43,264 bases of DNA from an uncultured Anaerotruncus sp. (GTDB lineage Bacteria > Bacillota > Clostridia > Oscillospirales > CAG-272). Positions 25,695 through 31,664 of the stretch are shown in pieces. The notes under the pieces were generated by a model. It was not told the origin of the DNA and ran no database searches. It worked only from the letters and a program-made list of their open reading frames with translations. The stretch covers positions 1 through 43,264 of the forward strand of contig CAJLZE010000009.1 of NCBI GenBank assembly GCA_905210995.1, given 5' to 3'. How positions within the stretch are numbered: position 1 is the first letter of the stretch; each line of letters begins with the position of its first letter. Both the position numbers and the translations under genes were made by a program.

Positions 25695-26108
25695 ATGCTT
25701 GTATCGACCAAGGGACGGTATGCCCTGCGCGTCATGCTCGAGCTTGCCGAGCGACCGGCAGGCGAATATGCCGCGCTCGGAACGATCGCCGCAGATCAGG
25801 GCATATCCGAAAAATACCTTGAAAGTATAGTGGCTGTCCTCTCGAAAGCCGGACTTGTCGACGCGCTGCGCGGTAAGGGCGGCGGCTACCGCCTCAACCG
25901 ACCGGCAAAGGATTATTCGGTCGGTGAGATACTGCGCCTCACCGAAGGCTCGATAGCGCCGGTCTCGTGCCTTGAATGCTCCCCCAACAGGTGCGACCGT
26001 GCCGACGGCTGCAAAACACTGCCGATGTGGGAGAAGCTGAACGAGCTGATATGCGGTTATCTTGACAGCGTGACGCTCGCCGACCTTCTCGATCAACCGG
26101 GGAAATGA
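25695..26108 (+). CDS. iscR: Rrf2-family iron-sulfur cluster regulator
   Basis: A 137-residue winged-helix regulator. The ATG at 25695 is 9 bases from AGGAG; an earlier in-frame ATG directly abuts that site. MLVSTKGRYALRVMLELAE, LGTIAADQGISEKYLESIV and LRGKGGGYRL form the winged helix-turn-helix of Rrf2 proteins. Four cysteines (92, 95, 100, 106) sit where IscR carries its 2Fe-2S ligands, though the spacing differs from E. coli. It lies directly before iscS and iscU, and both its own promoter and that of iscS carry a shared motif. Regulation of Fe-S assembly by cluster status is inferred from family and context; a CymR-like role is less likely given the cysteines. Confidence 0.9.
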   Translation: MLVSTKGRYALRVMLELAERPAGEYAALGTIAADQGISEKYLESIVAVLSKAGLVDALRGKGGGYRLNRPAKDYSVGEILRLTEGSIAPVSCLECSPNRCDRADGCKTLPMWEKLNELICGYLDSVTLADLLDQPGK

Positions 26109-26149
26109 AATTTACGTCGGAAAGATCGAAAAAATTCATCAATAACCTA

Positions 26150-26178
26150 TTGACAAGGTAGGATTTATATGCTATAAT
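26150..26178 (+). promoter_or_regulatory. Consensus sigma-A promoter for iscS-iscU
   Basis: Perfect TTGACA (26150-26155) and TATAAT (26173-26178) with a 17-base spacer. The -35 lies inside AACCTA-N6-AAGGT, a candidate upstream operator copy. A promoter this strong is likely repressed. Confidence 0.9.
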
Positions 26179-26187
26179 GCAATCAAC

Positions 26188-26207
26188 CTACAAGTCAGGT
26201 GGGTAAT
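26188..26207 (+). promoter_or_regulatory. Candidate IscR operator at the iscS start region
   Basis: Read on the minus strand, this is ATTACCCAC-CTGAC-TTGTAG, identical in 15 outer positions (16 of 20 in all) to the motif at 25638-25657. It begins about 10 bases after the -10 box, so a bound protein would block the start of iscS transcription. Confidence 0.6.
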
Positions 26208-26263
26208 GAGCATGCAGCCCGCATGAACGCTCCCGCCGCAAAATATACAAAAAGAAAGAAGTC

Positions 26264-27457
26264 ATGAAAATGCAGATATATGCAGACAATTCGGCGACCA
26301 CAAAAATGAGCCGCACCGCCATTGACGCGATGCTCCCCTACATGGAGACGTACTACGGCAACCCCTCGAGCCTGCACAGCGTGGGTCAAAAGGCAGCAGA
26401 GGCGCTGTCCGATGCCCGCGAGCGCATTGCACGCCGGCTCGGATGTATGCCGCGCGAGATAACCTTCACCTCCGGAGGAAGCGAGGCGGACAATCAGGCT
26501 ATCATTTCAGCAGCGCGCCTCGGTGAAAAGAAAGGCAAAAAGCATATAATATCAACGGCGTTCGAGCACCACGCGGTGCTTCATACGCTTGAAAAGCTCA
26601 GAAAAGAGGGCTTTGAGATAGAGCTGCTCCCCGTCGGAGAACGCGGCAACATAACCGCCGAGCAGGTCGCCGCCGCGATCCGTCCCGACACCTGCCTTGT
26701 CACGGTCATGTATGCCAACAATGAGATCGGCTCGATAATGCCGATAGCCGAGATCGGCGCCGTATGCCGCGCAAAGGGCGTGCTCTTTCACACCGACGCG
26801 GTGCAGGCGGTCGGTCACCTGCCTATTGACGTAAAAGCACAGAATATAGATATGCTCTCGCTCTCGGCACACAAATTCCACGGTCCCAAGGGCATCGGCG
26901 TCCTCTACGCAAAACAAGGTATATTGCTCACACCCATCATCGAAGGCGGCGCGCAGGAGCGCGGCAAGCGCGCGGGCACCGAGAACATCCCCGCTATCGT
27001 CGGCATGGCTGCTGCGCTCGACGAGGCGTGCGATCACCTCGAAGAAAACGCCGCGCATATGACGGCTCTGCGCGACAGGCTCATCGCGGGACTCGAAAAG
27101 GTCCCTCACTCCTCTCTCAACGGCAGCAAAGAAAACCGCCTGCCCTGCAACGTGAACTTCTGCTTTGAGGGCATAGAAGGCGAGAGCCTGCTGCTGCTGC
27201 TCGACGCACGCGGTATCTGCGCGTCGTCCGGCTCTGCCTGCACCTCCGGTTCGCTCGACCCCAGTCACGTCCTGCTTGCCATAGGCAGACCGCACGAAGT
27301 GGCACACGGCTCGCTTCGTCTGTCGCTTTGCGAGTCAAACACGGTGGAAGAGGTCGATTATATGCTCAAGGCTATCCCCGAGGTGGTCGATTATCTGCGC
27401 AATATGTCTCCCCTCTGGAGAGAAAAATGCACAGGCGAGAAGCCCTTCCTGCTCTGA
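26264..27457 (+). CDS. iscS: Cysteine desulfurase, NifS/IscS family
   Basis: PLP enzyme that takes sulfur from cysteine for Fe-S cluster assembly. The 397-residue protein begins QIYADNSATTKMS. It carries TSGGSEADNQAI, a conserved EHHAVLHTLE, the PLP lysine in LSAHKFHGPKG (Lys204) and the persulfide loop SSGSACTSGSLDPSHVL (Cys326), which places it in the group I (NifS/IscS) class rather than SufS. The ATG at 26264 has AAAGAAAGAAG upstream; a second ATG two codons on is possible. iscU follows after 61 bases. NifS and IscS cannot be separated by sequence alone. Confidence 0.95.
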   Translation: MKMQIYADNSATTKMSRTAIDAMLPYMETYYGNPSSLHSVGQKAAEALSDARERIARRLGCMPREITFTSGGSEADNQAIISAARLGEKKGKKHIISTAFEHHAVLHTLEKLRKEGFEIELLPVGERGNITAEQVAAAIRPDTCLVTVMYANNEIGSIMPIAEIGAVCRAKGVLFHTDAVQAVGHLPIDVKAQNIDMLSLSAHKFHGPKGIGVLYAKQGILLTPIIEGGAQERGKRAGTENIPAIVGMAAALDEACDHLEENAAHMTALRDRLIAGLEKVPHSSLNGSKENRLPCNVNFCFEGIEGESLLLLLDARGICASSGSACTSGSLDPSHVLLAIGRPHEVAHGSLRLSLCESNTVEEVDYMLKAIPEVVDYLRNMSPLWREKCTGEKPFLL

Positions 27458-27518
27458 TAAGATAACGGTAAACGGCAAACGAAAACACAAACGTATATAG
27501 TGAAAGGAATCAGATAAA

Positions 27519-27950
27519 ATGGCTCTTTACAGTGAAAAGGTTATGGATCACTTCATGCACCCGAGAAATGTGGGCGTGATCGAGAATGCCGACGGCGTAG
27601 GCGAGGTCGGCAACGCCAAATGCGGCGACATAATGAAAATATATCTTAAGATAGACAACAATATCATCACCGACGTAAAGTTTGAGACCTTCGGCTGCGG
27701 TTCGGCGATCGCATCGAGCTCAATGGCGACAGAACTGATAAAGGGCAAGCCCCTCTCAGAGGCACTCACCCTTACGAACAAAGCGGTGACCGAGGCTCTT
27801 GACGGTCTGCCCGCGCACAAGATACACTGTTCGGTGCTTGCCGAGGAAGCCATTAAGGCTGCCATAAAGGATTATTACGACAAAAACGGCATCGAATACG
27901 ACCACAAGGTGTTCCCCGACTGTGCCTCATGTGCGCACTGCTCGCGCTGA
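27519..27950 (+). CDS. iscU: Iron-sulfur cluster scaffold, IscU/NifU N-terminal type
   Basis: Scaffold on which IscS builds Fe-S clusters. The 143-residue protein has the three ligand cysteines in NAKCGD, FGCGSAIASSS and KIHCSVLAEEA. Beyond the normal end near residue 125 it carries a tail DCASCAHCSR with three extra cysteines. No Nfu or ferredoxin domain is fused. AAAGGA precedes the ATG. With IscS upstream and IscR at the head this is a minimal ISC-type module without iscA, hscA or fdx in the window. A GC-rich hairpin follows the stop. Confidence 0.95.
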   Translation: MALYSEKVMDHFMHPRNVGVIENADGVGEVGNAKCGDIMKIYLKIDNNIITDVKFETFGCGSAIASSSMATELIKGKPLSEALTLTNKAVTEALDGLPAHKIHCSVLAEEAIKAAIKDYYDKNGIEYDHKVFPDCASCAHCSR

Positions 27951-27976
27951 ACCCCCAAAAAGAAAATAATAAAGTT

Positions 27977-28003
27977 GAGCTGCCGCGCACCGCGCGGCAG
28001 CTC
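27977..28003. terminator. Bidirectional terminator between iscU and the second desulfurase
   Basis: A perfect 12-bp GC-rich stem (27977-27988 with 27992-28003). On the minus strand a T-rich tract follows (28-base region down to 27957); on the plus strand only TTCGGTTT. The two flanking genes converge here. The remaining 100 bases before 28107 show nothing further. Confidence 0.65.
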
Positions 28004-28106
28004 TTCGGTTTAAAACGGTCGATATGGTGTTGAATATACGGATTTCATTTACGGGAGAAGCAGAGCCCCTCCCATACGGCTTCGCACAATGCAGCCCGTT
28101 TGCCTT

Positions 28107-29276
28107 TTACTCCGCTCTTATACCGGCGAGCGCGTCGCACATGGCGTCGATATCGGAGCGTGTATTGAAATATCCGAAGCTCACGCGCACGCTGCCGTAC
28201 TCACCGGTACCGAGCGCGCCGTGTGCGAGCGGAGAGCAGTGAAATCCGCCGCGAACGCATATTCCGGCTTTTCCGAGCGCGTTTGCAACGCTGTCGGATG
28301 GTATGCCCGCAAGGTTGAAGCTCAACACCGACCCGCGTGCCGACGGAGCGCAGATCTTTACACCGCGCAATCCGCCGAGCCGCCCGACGGCATAGTCGAA
28401 AAGTGCTTCCTCATGCCGCCGCAGGGCGTCGACGCCGACCCTTCCGACAAATTCAAGCCCGGCACAAAGCCCCGCCGCTGCAGGAACGTCAAGTGTTCCC
28501 GCCTCATATTTTTCGGGCGGATCGGGAGGCATTTCCGGGTCAAACGACATCGCCCCGCTGCCGCCCTCGATAAGCGGCGTCGGCATATATCTCCCGCCGA
28601 GTATCAGGGCCCCGCTGCCCTGCGGTCCGTAAAGCCCTTTGTGCCCAGGCAGTGCCAGCGCGTCGATGCTCTGCTCCTTCATGTTTATCGGGAAGTGCCC
28701 CGCACCCTGCGCGCCGTCAACAATGAAAACGAGTCCGCGACGTCGGCAGAGCGCGCCTATTTCGGCAAGCGGGAGCCGCACAGAGCAGACATTTGAGGCT
28801 GCGGTACATATGACAGCCCTTGTGCGGCGGTTTATCAGTCGGGCGACCGCCCTCGTCGTCTCCCCGGGACGCGCACCGCCCCGTGCAGCTTCGGTACGGA
28901 ATACCGAAATATCCGCCAGCCCGTCACGGCGCAGCCTCTCAGCCGGACGCCTTACGGAATTATGCTCGAGATCGGATATTATGATGTGCATCCGCTCTCC
29001 GCGCGCGCGGTCGCCGGGCGGGATCAGCCCCTTTATCGCAAGATTCAGCGCAAAAGTTGCGCCCGGCGTCATTATAACACTGCCCGCACCCGGCGCACCG
29101 AAAAAATCGGAGAGTCGTTCGCGGCACTCGTAGACCTTTTCGGCTGCCGCCATTGCGATCGGATGCGCACCGCGCCCCGGGTTGCCGCCGTATTCACGCA
29201 TACAGCGGCAGACCTCGCCGCTCACCTCGCTCGGCTTCGGGAATGTCGTTGCGGCGTTATCAAGATAGACCATCAT
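28107..29276 (-). CDS. Cysteine desulfurase family protein (class V aminotransferase fold)
   Basis: A 389-residue PLP enzyme distinct from the IscS at 26264. It begins YLDNAATTFPKPSEV and has the PLP lysine in LPGHKGLYGPQG (Lys213) and the catalytic cysteine in VRGGFHCSPLAH (Cys347). The layout matches the TIGR01977-type subgroup (closer to SufS/CsdA), often found next to DUF3343 proteins and linked in the literature to selenium or sulfur delivery. Here a DUF3343 gene lies directly upstream with a 4-base ATGA overlap. GGGAG lies 8 bases before the ATG. Whether it acts on cysteine or selenocysteine cannot be read from the sequence. Confidence 0.88.
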   Translation of the reverse strand: MMVYLDNAATTFPKPSEVSGEVCRCMREYGGNPGRGAHPIAMAAAEKVYECRERLSDFFGAPGAGSVIMTPGATFALNLAIKGLIPPGDRARGERMHIIISDLEHNSVRRPAERLRRDGLADISVFRTEAARGGARPGETTRAVARLINRRTRAVICTAASNVCSVRLPLAEIGALCRRRGLVFIVDGAQGAGHFPINMKEQSIDALALPGHKGLYGPQGSGALILGGRYMPTPLIEGGSGAMSFDPEMPPDPPEKYEAGTLDVPAAAGLCAGLEFVGRVGVDALRRHEEALFDYAVGRLGGLRGVKICAPSARGSVLSFNLAGIPSDSVANALGKAGICVRGGFHCSPLAHGALGTGEYGSVRVSFGYFNTRSDIDAMCDALAGIRAE

Positions 29277-29488
29277 CTCAGTATCTCCCTCGTCTTAATT
29301 CCGGCATTTGCAAACACCGTCATGACATTCCGCAGTTGCACGGCGGGAAAGGCTACTCCCCATGAGCAGCCGCGCCTCGTGCGCGACGAATCCACCTTGA
29401 CCGTTTCGCCCTGTATCGCCGCAGCCGCGAGCGCCCTCCGCGCCTGCTCTGCCGCCGTGAGAGTCGGAAAGACCGCTATGCTTCGCAC
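29273..29488 (-). CDS. DUF3343 putative sulfur/selenium carrier-like protein
   Basis: A 71-residue protein starting at GTG 29488, with AAAGGA upstream. The sequence (RSIAVFPTLTAAEQARRALAA, then TRRGCSWGVAFP, then VFANAGIKTREIL) has the beta-alpha-beta shape and central Cys41-Ser-Trp-Gly of DUF3343, a family described as Se/S carrier-like. Its stop overlaps the start of the desulfurase by four bases, so the two products are probably made in a fixed ratio. The likely role, accepting persulfide sulfur or selenium on Cys41, is inferred from family and neighbour only. Confidence 0.75.
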   Translation of the reverse strand: MRSIAVFPTLTAAEQARRALAAAAIQGETVKVDSSRTRRGCSWGVAFPAVQLRNVMTVFANAGIKTREILR

Positions 29489-29608
29489 CGTGCTTACCGT
29501 CCTTTCTTTTTATGACTCGGAGCGTTTGCCTCCCAATGTCAATATATGACGCAGCGCGTCGGAAGGTGACGGCGCTCACCGTCCCGTGGCGGTAATAAAA
29601 AAGCAATA

Positions 29609-29653
29609 AAAAAAGAAAAGGCGCAAGCACGACTTGCGTTCCTTTTCTTTTTG
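29609..29653 (-). terminator. Terminator after rpsT
   Basis: Minus-strand stem CGCAAG-TCGTG-CTTGCG, extendable by AAAAGAAAAGG with CCTTTTCTTTT, followed by a run of T. It starts 40 bases after the rpsT stop. Upstream of the DUF3343 gene I see no separate clear promoter in the next 120 bases. Confidence 0.85.
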
Positions 29654-29692
29654 GATTCTGCCGGGCATCGACAGATATATAATTGCCGTGGC

Positions 29693-29956
29693 TTACGCCA
29701 TTGCGTTGAGGGCCTTTGTGAACTGGCTCTTCTTGTGCGCGGCAGCATTCTTGTGGATGATACCGTGCGCAGCAGCCTGATCGACCTTCTTTACGGCAAG
29801 CAGATATGCGCTCTTCGCGGCTTCCTTGTCGCCGGACTCAACGGCAGCATAATACTTCTTGATAACGGTGCGAAGCTGATTGTGTGCCATCTTGTTGCGA
29901 AGCGTTTTAGCCTTAATGACTTTTATGCGCTTTTTCGCTGATTTGATGTTCGCCAA
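29693..29956 (-). CDS. rpsT: Small ribosomal subunit protein bS20
   Basis: Binds 16S rRNA early in 30S assembly. The start is a TTG at 29956 preceded by GGGGAGG 8 bases upstream, giving MANIKSAKKRIKVIKA, the canonical S20 N-terminus, and 87 residues. A GTG nine bases earlier overlaps the ribosome site and would add an odd MNI. The protein is basic and helical throughout with the usual KAYLLAVKKVDQAAAHG-like stretch and a C-terminal HKKSQFTKALN. It has its own promoter, a folded leader and a terminator, so it is a single-gene unit. A rare TTG start is also known for S20 in E. coli, where the protein represses its own translation. Confidence 0.96.
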   Translation of the reverse strand: MANIKSAKKRIKVIKAKTLRNKMAHNQLRTVIKKYYAAVESGDKEAAKSAYLLAVKKVDQAAAHGIIHKNAAAHKKSQFTKALNAMA

Positions 29957-29979
29957 AATATTCACCTCCCCTTGTGATC

Positions 29980-30027
29980 ATGAAGCTGCGGCACACGCCT
30001 GAGAGTTCACGCACACCGATTCTTCAT
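29980..30027 (-). promoter_or_regulatory. Structured leader upstream of rpsT
   Basis: Minus-strand leader starting about 2 bases after the predicted transcript start. ATGAAG pairs with CTTCAT; inside, CGGTGTGCG pairs with CGTGTGCCG using four G-U pairs, and TGA pairs with TCA around an ACTC loop. It ends 10 bases before the ribosome site. Could be a binding site for S20 autoregulation. Confidence 0.5.
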
Positions 30028-30035
30028 ACCTGTAT

Positions 30036-30064
30036 ATGATATCACATTTACGCCCGAATTGCAA
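30036..30064 (-). promoter_or_regulatory. Sigma-A promoter for rpsT
   Basis: TTGCAA (30064-30059) and TATCAT (30041-30036) with a 17-base spacer on the minus strand. Confidence 0.75.
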
Positions 30065-30076
30065 TAGTTTTCTTGC

Positions 30077-30102
30077 TTTTTTTCGGAATATTCCGAAAAA
30101 AA
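30077..30102 (-). terminator. Terminator after the MATE transporter gene
   Basis: A perfect 26-base palindrome: seven T, CGGAATATTCCG, seven A. It starts 3 bases past the MATE stop and gives a stem with flanking A and U tracts on either strand. Confidence 0.85.
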
Positions 30103-30105
30103 CTT

Positions 30106-31563
30106 TCACCTTGTCGCCGTCCCGGTGTCACGGTCTGCATCGCGTGCCGCACGGTATGCTTCAAGTCCCGCGACGCCCTCCTCCGTAACAGGCTTCAGCC
30201 ACCTCTCGGTGAGGAAGTAACGCACGCAAAATACCGCCTTGAGCCAGTCCTCGGCTATATACATTGTCGCAAACACCGCCGGAAACGGCAGCCTGAGAAC
30301 AAACGCCGCGATAAGCGTTGCGGGCAGCGAAACGCACCACAAAAACAGAAGGTCGAACTTCATACCCATCTTTGTTTCTCCGCCCGGACGGAAAATGCCG
30401 CATATCATTATGTAAGGGATATTCCGTATCGCCATCTCGGCAGCATATATCGAAAGTATCCATACTGCCGTATTGAGCGTTTCGGCGGTTATGGTGCCGC
30501 CGAGATCGAACACACCGACGATCGGACGCCTGAAAATGATGATAACCGCTCCGAGCAGCAGCGAAAACGACGGCACGAGCACCGCAAAGCGGCGCGAATC
30601 GCGCACTGCGGCAGTTATATCCCCGGCGCCGACCGATTTGCCGACGATAACGCTTGACGCACTGCCGAGCCCCACAAAAAAGACAAAGGCAATGCTCTCA
30701 AACGTGCGCATTATGGTAACGGCAGCGTAGTTGCCCGAGCCGAGGTTGGCAAAAATGATATTGAAAACAAGCGTTCCCGCACCCCAGAGCGTTTCGTTGG
30801 CAACGACCGGCAGCGCACGGCGCAGGAACACGCGGACGAAATCGCCGTCAAAACCGAAGATCTCACGAATGGGTGCTATCAGCATATTTTTTTCAATAAG
30901 CGACACCGCAAACGTGATGAGCGGCGAGAGCCATGCAGATATGACGGTCGCGATAGCGGCTCCGCGCGCCCCCATCGCCGGAATGAACCCAAAACCGAAT
31001 ATGAACGCATAGTCGAGCCCGGCGTTGAGAAGCGTCGTGACGAGCGTGGCGTAAAGCGGCAGCTTTACGCGCTCGGTCGAGCGCAGCACGCCCATAAAGA
31101 CATAGTTGAGCGCTATCGCGGGGTACGAAAATGCCGCGATCGACAGATATTGCGCGCCCACGTCAAGCACATCCGCCTCGCGGTTGAATATCCACACCAC
31201 GCCGCGCGGGAATGCCGCGCCCGCTATCGTGAATACGCCCGCAACTCCGAGCGCTATCGCAAGCGCTATGCCGTAGACCTTATGTATCGACTTTATATCA
31301 TGCGCGCCCCAATACTGCGAAACGAACATCGTAAGCGCCGATGTCATCCCGAAGAGTATCATCGACAGGAACCACCCGAACTGACCCGCCATTCCCACGG
31401 CGGCAAGCGGCGTGTCGCCGAGCTGGCCGACCATAAGGGTGTCAACGAGTGAAAACGAGCTTGAAAGCAGATTCTGCAGGGCTATCGGCAGCGCCAGCCT
31501 GGCTATGTCGCGCCAGAAGCGTGCGTCACCGAGATATTTTTTCAGCTTTGTCGTATCCAACAT
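30106..31563 (-). CDS. MATE family multidrug/toxin efflux transporter
   Basis: A 485-residue membrane protein. The ATG at 31563 has GGAAAGG upstream; the longer frame adds 13 residues without support. About twelve hydrophobic segments are visible in two similar halves. LALPIALQNLLSSSFSLVDTLMVGQLGDTPLAAVGMAGQ at the start is the typical MATE N-terminal helix pair, and AGLDYAFIFGFGFIPAMGARGAAIATVIS is the hallmark of helix 5-6. It probably exports drugs or metabolites using a Na+ or H+ gradient. It follows leuS by 101 bases that carry a 10-bp hairpin, and ends at a strong terminator. Substrate unknown. Confidence 0.92.
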   Translation of the reverse strand: MLDTTKLKKYLGDARFWRDIARLALPIALQNLLSSSFSLVDTLMVGQLGDTPLAAVGMAGQFGWFLSMILFGMTSALTMFVSQYWGAHDIKSIHKVYGIALAIALGVAGVFTIAGAAFPRGVVWIFNREADVLDVGAQYLSIAAFSYPAIALNYVFMGVLRSTERVKLPLYATLVTTLLNAGLDYAFIFGFGFIPAMGARGAAIATVISAWLSPLITFAVSLIEKNMLIAPIREIFGFDGDFVRVFLRRALPVVANETLWGAGTLVFNIIFANLGSGNYAAVTIMRTFESIAFVFFVGLGSASSVIVGKSVGAGDITAAVRDSRRFAVLVPSFSLLLGAVIIIFRRPIVGVFDLGGTITAETLNTAVWILSIYAAEMAIRNIPYIMICGIFRPGGETKMGMKFDLLFLWCVSLPATLIAAFVLRLPFPAVFATMYIAEDWLKAVFCVRYFLTERWLKPVTEEGVAGLEAYRAARDADRDTGTATR

Positions 31564-31582
31564 GAAAACCTTTCCGCAAGGT

Positions 31583-31617
31583 AAGGAGAGCCTCGCCCTC
31601 ACGGTTCGGCTCTCCTT
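31583..31617 (-). other. Hairpin between leuS and the MATE gene
   Basis: A perfect 10-bp stem, AAGGAGAGCC (31583-31592) with GGCTCTCCTT (31608-31617), with a 15-base loop, about 20 bases before the MATE start. No T run follows on the minus strand. GCAAGG just beyond can compete for CCTTGC. It may process or attenuate the leuS-MATE transcript. Confidence 0.5.
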
Positions 31618-31664
31618 GCCCTGTTACGGGCGCACCGTCCGGCACGACCCGCTGTGAAATTTAC

